Positions 32,915-42,800 of a DNA stretch of 64,000 nt are shown piece after piece. Numbering within the stretch: position 1 is the stretch's first letter; the number at the start of each line of letters is the position of its first letter. The DNA is from a virus: the IMG/VR virus record IMGVR_UViG_3300018080_000129, positions 39,501 through 103,500 of that record; one strand, given 5' to 3'. Under the pieces are notes generated by a model. The model had not been told where the DNA came from and ran no database searches. It saw only the letters and a list, made by a program, of their open reading frames with translations. The translations under genes were made by a program, and so were the position numbers.

Positions 32915-34033
32915 CTACCCTGTCGGAAGTCCTTTCAAGAAGCCGTCAGCATCACTCTCCAAAAGCTTCACGCCGCCTTCCTTGACAATCCTCTTAAACT
33001 GTTTCCTGAAGACGAAATAGAGCCTGATAACCGCCGATTCTTTCTCTTGCCATCCGTCCAGACCAAGACTATCGGTCTCCAATTCCTGCCTGATTTCAGC
33101 ACCGGCTCCAACAGAAACCGTTTCGCTCTTCGTTTCCTCTGCTGGCTCTTCCATAGAAGAAAGGTCAGCATTGGAGGCATAGACCTGTACTGAATCCTCA
33201 GGAACGCCACCTGCTGACATGCCTCGAATGCCGCTAAGCGAAGAACAGAATATCTGACCCGGTTCCATAGTCGAATTCCACAAGGGAACTTCTCCAGCCG
33301 ATGTACTATCTGTAAGAGAAGCTCCTTTCTTCCAACCAATTTTCTTTGAAACTCCTGCAATCAAATCGCTCCCATAACTACTCTTATAAGTTGCGTAACC
33401 TCTGAGAATAGTCTTCGGTGGAGTGCGCGGGTTCTTCGGCCTGAAAAAAGCAAAACCAAAAGCAGGCACCGTATTCTCTTTGCCGATAACCAGACTGGCA
33501 ATGTCTCTCTCATCTTCATCAGTAAAGAAAAACTGCCTTACCTTGCCATCTGGCTGCCTGAATCCGTCCCACCAGAGCGTATTCGGGTGGCAGACATAGT
33601 TCTGTGGAGGCCATTCGTAGCCACACTCTTCACAAAGACGAGCATGAGAAAAAGGTTTGCCGTGAACAGGGCACTTATCCGCGAACTGCTGAAGCTGCAT
33701 TCCTTCCAACTTCATTCCCGTAATAGGGTTCATGCCTTTGCAGGAAGGCACTACAGCCACATTGTAAGCGTCATTCATTGTCCAGTCAAACCAAAGACCT
33801 TGATTCACTGCTGCTGGTACAACATAAGTTCCCGCCTCTCGAATCCAATCCTTTGGTGCCGCTGGCAAAGCAGCAATCGGAAAAACAGGAATGGGCATAC
33901 CGGGAGGTAGCACATGAGCATTACCTGTGTCCTTAAGCCGTTCTGCGCACATCAATCGAGCTTTGAAACCCGCATGTTCCATTACTTCTACAAATCCTTT
34001 ATCCTTCGTGATTTCTCTTGCATACGAAATCAT
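32915..34033 (-). CDS. Zinc-ribbon protein A near the TROVE gene
   Basis: 372 residues. A zinc site is seen at C121-x-x-H124 and C134-x-x-C137 (CPVHGKPF, CEECGYEW), the same C-x2-H...C-x2-C layout as in protein B (34636-35610). Later strands (FFFTDEDERDIASLVIGKEN, FGFAFFRPKNP) suggest a beta domain, then a disordered acidic linker and a helical end. It is downstream of the TROVE gene and may work with it. No catalytic motif. Family not recognised. Confidence 0.6.
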   Translation of the reverse strand: MISYAREITKDKGFVEVMEHAGFKARLMCAERLKDTGNAHVLPPGMPIPVFPIAALPAAPKDWIREAGTYVVPAAVNQGLWFDWTMNDAYNVAVVPSCKGMNPITGMKLEGMQLQQFADKCPVHGKPFSHARLCEECGYEWPPQNYVCHPNTLWWDGFRQPDGKVRQFFFTDEDERDIASLVIGKENTVPAFGFAFFRPKNPRTPPKTILRGYATYKSSYGSDLIAGVSKKIGWKKGASLTDSTSAGEVPLWNSTMEPGQIFCSSLSGIRGMSAGGVPEDSVQVYASNADLSSMEEPAEETKSETVSVGAGAEIRQELETDSLGLDGWQEKESAVIRLYFVFRKQFKRIVKEGGVKLLESDADGFLKGLPTG

Positions 34034-34572
34034 AATTTATTCCTTTCGTTATGAAAAACAATTAGTCTGCAAAATTCAACTAATTGTTCATCTGTGTAAA
34101 TATTCTTAGCCTGATTCACAAAATGCCAAACCAATCTAACATTACCAAGATGATAACCTTTCAAACTATCTATCCTATCAATGGACGGTTTATTGTAAGC
34201 CCTTGAATTGGCAGTATAGTCCATTGGCTGTCCTGTCATTGCACACAAACCCTTTTGCTTGTTCCATAGGCTTATAACATCCTCTTTCGTCAAATTACAC
34301 TCGTATCTCTTTCTACAACCTATCAGAATAACGCTTAACCATCCCTTGAATGTCTTTGTCCATTTCTTATTCCACTTTCGATGATTTTCGTATTCTTTAC
34401 TACCTTTCGGTCTTTTAATGGGTCTGGAAGGATATAATTCTCTTTGTCTCACATTATAACAACTTCTACATTTTGCTCCAAGACCATCCCTATTTCGAGG
34501 GTCTTTTGTAAATAAATCTGCGGACTTTGCAATTCCACATTTCTTGCATATCTTGGTAATGATAGGTGCCAT
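34030..34572 (-). CDS. HNH homing endonuclease with zinc finger
   Basis: 180 residues from ATG 34572 (MAPIITKIC). A zinc finger at the N-terminus (CKKCGIAKSADLF...CRSC) is followed by basic helices and an HNH core: LCAMTGQPM, PSIDRIDSLKGYHLGNVRLV, WHFVNQAKN. Free-standing HNH genes move by cutting alleles that lack them. It is inserted between zinc-ribbon protein genes A and B, overlapping A's start by ATGA, so it splits a conserved pair. No effect on either frame is visible. Confidence 0.7.
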   Translation of the reverse strand: MAPIITKICKKCGIAKSADLFTKDPRNRDGLGAKCRSCYNVRQRELYPSRPIKRPKGSKEYENHRKWNKKWTKTFKGWLSVILIGCRKRYECNLTKEDVISLWNKQKGLCAMTGQPMDYTANSRAYNKPSIDRIDSLKGYHLGNVRLVWHFVNQAKNIYTDEQLVEFCRLIVFHNERNKL

Positions 34573-34590
34573 CTTTCCTGACCTTTTTTC

Positions 34591-34622
34591 AAAAAGGAGG
34601 GAGAAGTTTTGAGGCTCCTCCC
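34591..34622 (-). terminator. Terminator-like hairpin between gene B and the HNH gene
   Basis: Minus strand GGGAGGAG...CTTCTCCC (8 pairs, one G-T) with loop CCTCAAAA, then TTTTT and a further A-rich stretch. It would limit read-through into the HNH gene. Confidence 0.55.
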
Positions 34623-34635
34623 CCAATCTCATCTC

Positions 34636-35610
34636 TTAGTACCGTCTGCTGCCAGGACGCATCGGGTCGGAAGAACCCGATTCATCCACAGACGTGCGAA
34701 GCTTGAGGCTCGGAAGATTATCTTCCGATTTCAATTCCTCGAAGCGCAAAGCCACCTTTGGATAATCCTCTTTGAGTCCCTGAATCCCATACTGCCTTGC
34801 GTCGTTGATGAATTGGCGCAGATAGGCACCATTGGGAACTTCTCCAGCCTGCTCAACCAAACGAGCGAACTGGAGCACTTCATAGTTGGATATATCCCAA
34901 ACATGACCGCACTCATCGCAATAGCCGTCAATCAGAATGACATCTGGATGAAAAGGACAGCGGAACAGAACCAAAGAAGGAAAGTGACCAGCCTTGTAGA
35001 GTCTTTTCAGGCAGTCACCCACCTTGTAATGAACAGGAGGTTTCCCACGACGAGCATACTTCAACATGCTCAAACTGGCACCCACATCAACGATGCCTTC
35101 TTGCTCGTTCTGGAAAATGATGAACGCAGCACCTTTAGCCCGTTTGTCCAGAGCATCTACAATGCTGGTATCACATACAGGATTGTAAGCTTCAAGCAGT
35201 TCCTTGTCACTCCATTGACCGATAGGACGCTGTGCCTGAATCGCCTCAGCCACCTTGTCCATCGCTGTCTTTGGAGTTTCTTCCCTGCCTTCCTTGCCTT
35301 TGAGAATCGCCCAAATCGCCGCAAAACGGGCTTCGGGAATCTTCGGGTCGCCATCTTCGCAAAAATACTTTCTGGCTGTTCCTTCCTTCGTCGAGTCAGA
35401 AACCAGAAGCTCATGGCTCACATCATCCTGATAAATGCCGAGTTGTGAAAGCCTGTCCCAAATGAGTGTCACGGAATATGCCTCAACGGTCATTACCTTT
35501 TCACCTGACAATCCAGCAGCACATTCTTGCACTTGCGGCACGGCTTCAAGAAGTTTTGCGGCTTCAATGACTTTGGAAACGAGAGCTTCAGAAGTGAGAT
35601 TCGTAGACAT
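34636..35610 (-). CDS. Zinc-ribbon protein B near the TROVE gene
   Basis: 324 residues from ATG 35610 after GAAAGGAG (the frame extends to 35667 but that part covers the leader). A helical N-terminal part, then a zinc site C218-x-x-H221 and C231-x-x-C234 (CPFHPDV, CDECGHVW), the same C-x2-H/C-x2-C arrangement as in protein A. The tail is acidic and ends DPMRPGSRRY. It is transcribed from its own strong promoter directly after the TROVE terminator. Related in its zinc site to protein A, but the overall sequences differ. Function unknown. Confidence 0.6.
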   Translation of the reverse strand: MSTNLTSEALVSKVIEAAKLLEAVPQVQECAAGLSGEKVMTVEAYSVTLIWDRLSQLGIYQDDVSHELLVSDSTKEGTARKYFCEDGDPKIPEARFAAIWAILKGKEGREETPKTAMDKVAEAIQAQRPIGQWSDKELLEAYNPVCDTSIVDALDKRAKGAAFIIFQNEQEGIVDVGASLSMLKYARRGKPPVHYKVGDCLKRLYKAGHFPSLVLFRCPFHPDVILIDGYCDECGHVWDISNYEVLQFARLVEQAGEVPNGAYLRQFINDARQYGIQGLKEDYPKVALRFEELKSEDNLPSLKLRTSVDESGSSDPMRPGSRRY

Positions 35611-35785
35611 GATACATACTCCTTTCACGCACTGTTTGTTTTGGCCTCCCCATTCTCCGACCCACAATGGTCAGGAAGGTTCAGCCAAACAGTTTTGCCA
35701 CGTCAAGGCTGTGGCTACGCCTGCATACAAATCTTGTCCAACGGTTTCTCGATAAGCAGCCTCCTTTCTATTAAAGTTCAAACTC

Positions 35786-35813
35786 ATTATACCCTGCAAA
35801 CGACAAATGTCAA
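35786..35813 (-). promoter_or_regulatory. Consensus sigma70 promoter for the zinc-ribbon operon
   Basis: Minus strand TTGACA (35808-35813), 16-nt spacer, TATAAT (35786-35791), a perfect match to both hexamers. A 170-nt leader follows, with an SD-like AAAGGAGG at its start but no in-frame start codon, and a hairpin GCCAC...GTGGC near 35700. Confidence 0.85.
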
Positions 35814-35834
35814 GAACTTTGTTGACAAAATTCC

Positions 35835-35866
35835 AAAAAAATTCCCGCCCATTTCTGAGCGGGAAT
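35835..35866 (-). terminator. Rho-independent terminator of the TROVE gene
   Basis: Minus strand ATTCCCGC-TCAGAAATGG-GCGGGAAT with T-run. It ends the TROVE transcript 20 nt past its stop. Confidence 0.9.
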
Positions 35867-35885
35867 CACCGGCAACAGCGTATTT

Positions 35886-37685
35886 TTAGAACTTCTGGCG
35901 AATCTGCTCGATGGTGGGAATCTCTTCCTCAGCCATCACGCCTTCGGTCTGCAACAGCATTTGGATGATTTTCTCGCTGAAACCTCCAACGAGATTGACC
36001 TTCTCCTTCTTTTCATCTACAATACTGTCACCATAACCATGCAGATTGACAGAGTGCAGCCACGTATTGGCAGACTGCTTGCTTCTTTTGTAACGCTGCC
36101 ATGCGTCTGCCACATTGCTGCTGCTGCCACCATACCCATAACCATAACCGTCCGTCCAGCACTGCATATCGCTGAGCAGAATAATTCGGTCAGGATGCGC
36201 ATTCTTCCTAATCAAATACTCAAAGCAAAGATGTCCATTCGTGCTGCATCCATTCGTATTGGCATTCGCCAGCTTCTTTACCATCTCCATCACGCTCGTG
36301 CGCTTCGTGTAGGAAACAGGCGCAACAGCCGTGGCGAATGCGGCCACAATGGACTTCTCCGAACGCTTCGCACAAATTGCCGCCAGTGTGTTCGCAGCGT
36401 TCTTGCAGGACATCTTGCTTCTGTCTGACACAGCAGACTCCATCGAGCCACTGTTATCCGCGAAGACTGCGGTCTCGCCAGTCAGAAAAGGCACGTTCTC
36501 GCAAGCCGCCTCAGCCGCATCCTCGATGGCTTCCAGCACAGTCTTCAGCTTGGAGTCATCAATCGTTTCCCGCTCATCCTCATAGCCGTAACCGTAGCCA
36601 TGCTGAGAGCCAAAACCCTGAAGCATCTCGTAAGCCATCGTGAAACGGAAAGGCAATTGCTTGCTCCGCAGCACTTCTTCCTTGTCCGACAACTTCTTCG
36701 CCACAGCGTCGATGACTTTGGAACTTACATCTGTTTTCATCAAGTTCCGCAGATTCCGCAAAAGGGCCATATACCCGACCAGATTCTTCTCAATCAGGTA
36801 TTCCCATACTTCGCGCTTGGTTTTGTCATCGCGGCCAAACTGAGAAAGCACAACTTCCCAATTCGCCAATGACTTCGCAACAAGCTCCTTGGCCTTTTTG
36901 TCGAATTTCTCCTGCTTCGTCATTTCCCTACGAGCGAAAGCGACAGGAGTTCCCTCTTCGTCCACTTCGCCTTTGATGAAATACTTGCAAACCGCATCAG
37001 GAAGAGGATAATCCTTCTTTCTCTTCCTCACAAGCCGGAGTACATCCTTGAAAGTAGGATAGCCAGGGCTATCATACTTCATCAGGCCGCGCTCATTGAA
37101 CTTGTGAAGAGCGTCTCCAATTCCACGGCTCAAGCAGTTCTTGAGGCTCTTGCTGCCAAAGAAATACTTGTGCAGGGCCACGACCGTCTTGACCTCATCA
37201 GGACGCCGGATAATTTTCGTAGCATACTGGCGCACATACTCCTGACAATTCTCATGGGCCGAAGCCAGCACGAGAAGAACTTGAGGAGTGAGACGAATGT
37301 TCATCTCATTGCGCAGCCAGTTCGCGATTGCCAGCGCGTCACGGGGATTCTCCGTACCCATGATGTCTACCGCCGTAGCGATAACTTCCTGAGCCACGTC
37401 GTCCAAATCACCAGCATCGACAAACTTGGCCTTTTCCCTGACAATGCGCAGCCTCTCAGCCAACTTGGAGTATTTTCCAGCCGCCCCCCTCTTCGCCACA
37501 ACGGAATCACCATTGTAGTATCGAGGTTCGGAAAAAAAGGAGCCTCCCGTCATGGTAATCAGCTTCGTAGCAGGGCACTGAATCTCAAAAGCCACACCGC
37601 CTGCCCTGTTGACTGTGGCATTCGCAGCCTTCGAAGCTTTGTTCTTACCAACTCTCGACTTTAGTTTCTTCTTCATTGTTCCCAT
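35886..37685 (-). CDS. Ro60-like TROVE/vWA RNA-binding protein
   Basis: 599 residues from ATG 37685 after GAAAGGAGG. An N-terminal helical repeat region (about 60-390) has the TROVE-type composition of paired helices with basic inner faces (RDALAIANWLRNEMNIRL, LLVLASAHENCQEYVRQYATK). A vWA domain with MIDAS DNSGS at 410-414 follows. Ro60-type proteins form a ring that holds misfolded RNA 3' ends in its centre and Y RNA on its outside, and bacterial and mycobacteriophage versions work with Y RNAs. Two glycine-tyrosine-rich insertions (GYGYGY) lie in the linker and the vWA domain. Its promoter-proximal small RNA fits a Y RNA. RNA partners are inferred. Confidence 0.88.
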   Translation of the reverse strand: MGTMKKKLKSRVGKNKASKAANATVNRAGGVAFEIQCPATKLITMTGGSFFSEPRYYNGDSVVAKRGAAGKYSKLAERLRIVREKAKFVDAGDLDDVAQEVIATAVDIMGTENPRDALAIANWLRNEMNIRLTPQVLLVLASAHENCQEYVRQYATKIIRRPDEVKTVVALHKYFFGSKSLKNCLSRGIGDALHKFNERGLMKYDSPGYPTFKDVLRLVRKRKKDYPLPDAVCKYFIKGEVDEEGTPVAFARREMTKQEKFDKKAKELVAKSLANWEVVLSQFGRDDKTKREVWEYLIEKNLVGYMALLRNLRNLMKTDVSSKVIDAVAKKLSDKEEVLRSKQLPFRFTMAYEMLQGFGSQHGYGYGYEDERETIDDSKLKTVLEAIEDAAEAACENVPFLTGETAVFADNSGSMESAVSDRSKMSCKNAANTLAAICAKRSEKSIVAAFATAVAPVSYTKRTSVMEMVKKLANANTNGCSTNGHLCFEYLIRKNAHPDRIILLSDMQCWTDGYGYGYGGSSSNVADAWQRYKRSKQSANTWLHSVNLHGYGDSIVDEKKEKVNLVGGFSEKIIQMLLQTEGVMAEEEIPTIEQIRQKF

Positions 37686-37727
37686 GACTGTCCTCCTTTC
37701 ATCTCATCTCTGGCTATAGTGCCTTCC

Positions 37728-37763
37728 AAAAAAAAATGGGAAACACTCAGAGAATGCTTCCCA
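37728..37763 (-). terminator. Terminator of the TROVE-linked small RNA
   Basis: Minus strand TGGGAAGCA...TGTTTCCCA (9 pairs, one G-T) with a run of nine T. It separates the small RNA from the TROVE gene, though some read-through would reach it. Confidence 0.88.
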
Positions 37764-37922
37764 CTGCGTCCCGCCAGCAGACAGAATCTAATGGCGGCAA
37801 TGAAAAGAAATCTGAGTACCAATAAGCGCAGTAGCGGTTTCTTTCTCTATGATAGAAGTATGCCACTGCTGGAGCGTACTCTTTTCAATCCACACACTTT
37901 TATAAGTGCGACTCTATATTAA
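37764..37922 (-). ncRNA. Y-RNA-like small RNA (element a), upstream of the TROVE gene
   Basis: Transcript from about 37922 to the terminator, about 160 nt plus terminator. The Y-like module spans 37814-37881: outer stem GAGTAC/GTACTC, then an internal loop (GCTCCA on the 5' side, GCTTATTG on the 3' side), then an 8-bp stem GCAGTGGC/GCTACTGC, then ATACTTC. Outside it are hairpins GCACTT/AAGTGT near the 5' end and CCGCCA/TGGCGG before the terminator. The same geometry recurs in three RNAs near 52 kb. The 3' strand (CTACTGCGCTTATTGG) resembles the Ro-binding strand of animal Y RNAs. It has its own promoter and terminator. Confidence 0.7.
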
Positions 37923-37928
37923 CGTAAT

Positions 37929-37956
37929 ATTATACAGCAGAGTTCGAACTTTTCAA
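37929..37956 (-). promoter_or_regulatory. Sigma70-like promoter of the small RNA and TROVE gene
   Basis: Minus strand TTGAAA (37951-37956), 16-nt spacer, TATAAT (37929-37934). Only promoter seen between the glycosyltransferase gene and the TROVE gene; it drives the small RNA and, by read-through of the terminator, possibly the protein. Confidence 0.8.
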
Positions 37957-37976
37957 CAGAAAAAAATCTCTTTTTA

Positions 37977-38867
37977 TCAAATAAACTTCAGCATGTGTTC
38001 TAACCTGTGTGTGTATAGATGCTTATGAATCACATCTTCGTAGCTCTTTTCTGCTAATTTTTCACGCTGCGCTTCGTTCTCAAGATAGAAACGAATTTTT
38101 TCTGCCCATTCCAAAATCACCTGCTCGATGTTTGAACTACTCGGAAGAGTCGTCTCGGCAATGAAATTCGCACCATGAATGTCCTTCAGCCCCTCACGAT
38201 ACGCCTGTATTTGAAAAGCTCCCGTTGCAGGAACATCGAACGTGCGGCACGGACAACCAAAAACCAACGAAGGGTTATATTGGTCTCCATCCTGCATTGG
38301 CGCAATCATTACTCGCGTCTGGTTGTAGAGAAGATTTATCTCGCGGTCGCTCATGCTCATTGAAAAACTGAATCTGCAATTCGGAAAAAAGCGACTGATT
38401 TCCTGAGCAAACCGAACCCTCCAAGGATGTGCGGCTCCAATCATTGCAATGTCATATCGTTTTTTGCATCTCGAAATCTGAAAGTAAGTCATCGGGTCGG
38501 CAGCAAGCGGAAGATACTCAACATGGTCTCCGTAGCCATGCGTTTTTGTATAAGAGAAATGCCTGTCCACCAGTTTCGTAATCCTACCTATTCTCTCTTG
38601 CCAGTGAGGAATCTCGTCATTATGCGTCCAGACAAAGAATTTGCATCGCTTTCTGAACCGTTCGACAAGAGAAGGTGTCAAGCCAAAACCCGCTGAACTG
38701 ATAACTACGTCCAGACCCAAAGGCATTTCTTGCGCTTGAACACCGCCCATAGAACCAATATAAGTCAATTCGTGCCCTTCTACCAGCACCGCATTGCCAA
38801 GAAATTCGGCAACGTAATCGGCACCATTGTTCTCCGTGACACCCGAATACATCACGCCAATTTTCAT
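37977..38867 (-). CDS. Glycosyltransferase-like protein (CgeB type)
   Basis: 296 residues from ATG 38867, where the start overlaps the radical SAM stop as ATGA; the frame runs to 38999 but within the neighbour. Rossmann-like N-half (KIGVMYSGVTENNGADYVAEFLG, DVVISSAGFGL) and a C-half phrase set (NPSLVFGCPCRTFDVPATGAFQIQAYREGL) that matches the CgeB/GT4-like group: a nucleotide-sugar pocket then a conserved E/R-rich helix. Such enzymes glycosylate surface polymers or proteins. It works in a cluster with the radical SAM and four-domain glycosyltransferase. Acceptor unknown. Confidence 0.65.
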   Translation of the reverse strand: MKIGVMYSGVTENNGADYVAEFLGNAVLVEGHELTYIGSMGGVQAQEMPLGLDVVISSAGFGLTPSLVERFRKRCKFFVWTHNDEIPHWQERIGRITKLVDRHFSYTKTHGYGDHVEYLPLAADPMTYFQISRCKKRYDIAMIGAAHPWRVRFAQEISRFFPNCRFSFSMSMSDREINLLYNQTRVMIAPMQDGDQYNPSLVFGCPCRTFDVPATGAFQIQAYREGLKDIHGANFIAETTLPSSSNIEQVILEWAEKIRFYLENEAQREKLAEKSYEDVIHKHLYTHRLEHMLKFI

Positions 38868-39859
38868 AGCAACTCCGAAAGAATCTTGTCTTCCACAAAC
38901 ACATGTTCCATTATCTCGTTCGGCTTGTTCATCACACAGCGGGGGCAATCTTCTATGTCTATCTCCGCAATTGCTCTTTTGTGCTCTTCGCTTCCCCAAA
39001 TGTCCTCCAATGCAAGATGATACAGGTCTCCGAAACGAAGGAACACATCTTGACAGACAATCAGTTCACCTGTTGCTGTCACTACACCATGCAAAGGAGA
39101 AGCTAAGCATTCCCTGTATTGCCTTTCACTCCAGTAACCATCAAACTTCTCTGAAATTGAGAAGAGCTTTACCTTCGTCAGCTTTTTTGCCGCCTCACAA
39201 AGATGATAAGCTGGCTCGATAATAGCCCGTACTTTCTCGTCCTGTCCCTTATCTCGAAAGTAAGCAGGGCGAATGTGAACGAAATCCGCTCCAAGCTCAT
39301 CAGCCAGCTTGCAGAACGAAAAAACATCCTGCCAATTATCATAACTCAAAACAAAGCCGAGTCCAAATGCAAGTCCCTTGCACCACATTCTCACATTGCG
39401 AATGTTTTCGACAATCTTGTGGAAACTATGAGTCCCTGTAATCAACTCGTGTGTTTCGGCGGTTCCGGCATTCAAACTCACACGCACTCGATTGAACATT
39501 GAAGCAATTTCCGGCGTCAATGCAATCCCATTCGTCGATAGCACCTTGAATCCATCAAAATACTTTACGTGAGATAGATAAGGATATAGAGTCGGTTCTC
39601 CTCCCCCGCTGACATGAATCGACTTGATGCCCATTGAATTTGCAGAAGCTATCAATCCCTGAAATACACTATCGCTGAGAGAAAATTCCTTCTTCTGCTC
39701 CTCTTTCATAATACAGAAATTGCAGTTCGAATTGCACCTGTTCGTAGGATAGATATGAAGAACTACAGGCGACTTGAAACGACCTTCCAAAATTGCTCTG
39801 CATTTATCAGCATAGAGCAACGTCTTCCATGAATTGAATTCATCAAACGTGTTGCTCAT
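38864..39859 (-). CDS. Radical SAM protein with SPASM-like tail
   Basis: 331 residues. The [4Fe-4S] motif is C42-x3-C46-x2-C49 (CNSNCNFC), with GGGEPT-type SAM-binding phrase SGGGEPTLYPYL, and downstream cysteines (CLASPLHG, CQDV, CPRC) suggesting a SPASM-like auxiliary cluster. Such enzymes modify peptides or sugars. It overlaps the glycosyltransferase genes at both ends, so it probably acts on the same surface component. The exact reaction cannot be told. Confidence 0.75.
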   Translation of the reverse strand: MSNTFDEFNSWKTLLYADKCRAILEGRFKSPVVLHIYPTNRCNSNCNFCIMKEEQKKEFSLSDSVFQGLIASANSMGIKSIHVSGGGEPTLYPYLSHVKYFDGFKVLSTNGIALTPEIASMFNRVRVSLNAGTAETHELITGTHSFHKIVENIRNVRMWCKGLAFGLGFVLSYDNWQDVFSFCKLADELGADFVHIRPAYFRDKGQDEKVRAIIEPAYHLCEAAKKLTKVKLFSISEKFDGYWSERQYRECLASPLHGVVTATGELIVCQDVFLRFGDLYHLALEDIWGSEEHKRAIAEIDIEDCPRCVMNKPNEIMEHVFVEDKILSELL

Positions 39860-42800
39860 TTATCATCCTCTCAAGAAATTCCTTCTGCCCTGAAGTTTCC
39901 GCATTGTAAATCACAGTTGGCAAATGAGTCACAGCCCATCTGACACCAGCATCCAGCCAACGTTTCACGAATTCCCAATCGTGACAATAACCTCCCTCAT
40001 TTCTGTCTTTCCACCAACCGAACCTTTGAATCAGGCTTTTCCTGTGCAGAAGACAAGACGTATCCACTTTGCCAAAAGCTGGCTGCTCAAAAATCAATGG
40101 CTTCCCATCTACTGACATGGAAGAAACAACAAATTCCACATCGTTTGCCTGAGCTATTTGCATAAGGCTTGACAAATGATTCGGCTGCCATTCATTGTCG
40201 TCATCCAGATAAGCTATCCATTGTCCAGCAGCCAGCATGATAGCATAGTTCCTCGGAACTGCGCCACCTGCTCCATGATTCTTTGGCAGATTGAATCGTC
40301 GCTCCGCAGACTCCAATGTTGGACAGTTATCGCCCACCACAACAGTATCAATCGCCAGATAATCCTGTTTTTCGATGGATGCCAGAGCCTTTTCGAGCAG
40401 TTCCTTCCTATTGTATGTCGGCACCACAACGGAAATGAGCGGCCCCAAATAGACCTTCTTGATTCTTTCGTCGTCTCGATGCTCATAGTTCAGGACAGGA
40501 AATCCCTTAGCGTCAGGATGATTCAAAGGAGCATCTTTATCTCCATACTCTCTTGCCTTCTGGTGCCGTCTTTCTTTAGAGTGCAGTTCCAAGATATGCG
40601 TATTCCGAGCATTCATAATAAGGGCCTGAGCATGAGAACCTATCAACTTCTCATGGACTGGAAATACCCATCGTATTTCAGGCTTGCTGCGGAACAAAAA
40701 TGGTTTTGCTACCCACTCCGTTTCCGAGCCGTCATAATTCCTTGACCACAACGGAGCATAATAAATGTCATACGGGGCCTGAAACATTTCCCAAAAATGC
40801 CTGAGCGTGTTCGTGTCAAGACGCTCATCAGGGTCTATCATAACAATCCAGCCAACAGAATCATCACGAAAAATATCAAGTGCCATGTTTCTTCGTTGGC
40901 TATACGATTCAATCTTTCCCTCTTCAACAATTACAGATACACTTAACCCATTGCCGTTCTGCTGCCTCAGCCACTCAACAGTTCCGTCATCCGAACCATT
41001 GTCAAGAAAACAGAAATCATTTGTAATACTCTTGAACTGCTCGATGAACTCCGGCAACGCTTTCTTCTCGTTGTATGTCAAAGCAATCACTCGAACATGA
41101 GAACGCTTTTCACGGTACTTCCTCTTGTTCTCTTTCATAACTTCGAAAACATCCAGTTGATTCTCCTTGAACGAGCTATGTCCTTCGTGATATAGCCAAG
41201 CTCCTCCTATTACACGACATTTCAAGCCAAGATAATGCCGCATCTTGAAACAGAAATCGTCATCCTCAAACGTTGTCAGCCGCGTATCGAAGCCGCCAAT
41301 TTCCTCGAAAGATTGCTTGCGCATCAGCATACAAAAGCCAGAAAGCGTCTCCAAATCGTGCGTTGGTCTGATAACATGCTTTTCAATATTACCTTGCGGA
41401 TATTTGGCCTCATTCGAATAAGGCCCGACCACACCTACATAGGGGTTCTCGACAAGCTCTTTTTCAAGCTTCTCCAGCAACCCTTCTTCCACCACTGTGT
41501 CGCTATTCAGAAGCAACAACAATTCATTACTCGTCTCCATTACGCCACGATTTACACCAGCAGAAAAACCAATGTTCATCTCAAGCTGAATCACCTTATC
41601 AGCTTTCAAGCAGTCAAAATGCTTGCCATTCTGGACAAGTACAACCTCGACATCGGGATAACATTTCTTGAGAGAATCAATGCACTTCTGTGTGTGCTCC
41701 TCTGTATTCCAGTCCAGAATCACAGCAGAAATGCCCTTCTTGAAGGATTCCGTCACAGACTTCTTCTGCGACTGATTCATGCGCTTCGTGTTGAAGTCGA
41801 TAAACTCCTTCTCGTAATTTCTTCTGCCCAATGCCAGATGGTCTTGAATTGACTTATTGCGAGTGAACGTTGTGTTCGACCAACTATCAAGAAAGCGATA
41901 GAGATAGAGCATCCTGTCCAGATGCAGACACTTCGAGTAGAGAAAGAATCTCGCATACACGTCCCAATCATCGGCAATCGGCAAGTTGCGGTTGTAGCCT
42001 CCAAGCCGCTTCAACTCGCTGGCTCGGTAAGCCCGCAAATGATTCGGCCCCACAGTCAGGAACCAGCCGAATTGCTGGAAGTGGTTCGGGCCAAAACGGT
42101 CATAGATGTCTGGATTCATACACTCCAGATACGTCTTTCCCCGATAAACTGTCTCCCGATACCGTGTCTTCCAAAAATCATCCGTGAATTGATGAGGCTT
42201 GCCATCTTGAAAAAATGAGGCGCAGTTCGAATAGACGAAACCGACTTCAGGATTCTCATCAAATGCCTTCCTGACTTCAGCAAGACAATTATCCGTCAGC
42301 ATGTCGTCATGGTCAAGCTCAACAAGATAGACGCCATTCGCAAGGCGCGTAGCAATATCCTTGACGGCTCCTATTTTGCCGCTGTGTTTGATTCTGACAG
42401 GATGCACCCGATGGTCTTCACTGGCAATCTCCATCAATTTTTCCCAAGTGCCATCCGTGCTCTCGTCATCGACAACACTCCACTCCCAATTCGTATAGGA
42501 TTGTTCTTTCAAAGAAACATAAGTATCCCGCAGGAAATCACCCGTATTGTAGCTTCCCGTGTAGACTGTGACAAGCGGATTGGTCTTCTGGTTTGGATGC
42601 TCAGCCCAAAGCAAGGAAGCATAGCAAGATTCTACGGCATTGATTACTTCTTCATCGGTCGCGCCACTCTTGACATGAATCCATCTTTTGCGCAACTCGA
42701 AATCAGCGACGTTGAGCGCACCGGGTATAAAGTCCGAGGAGACAATGACATCCGGCACAAATTGCGCAACATCTGACATGAGACTTGCGATACGATTACA

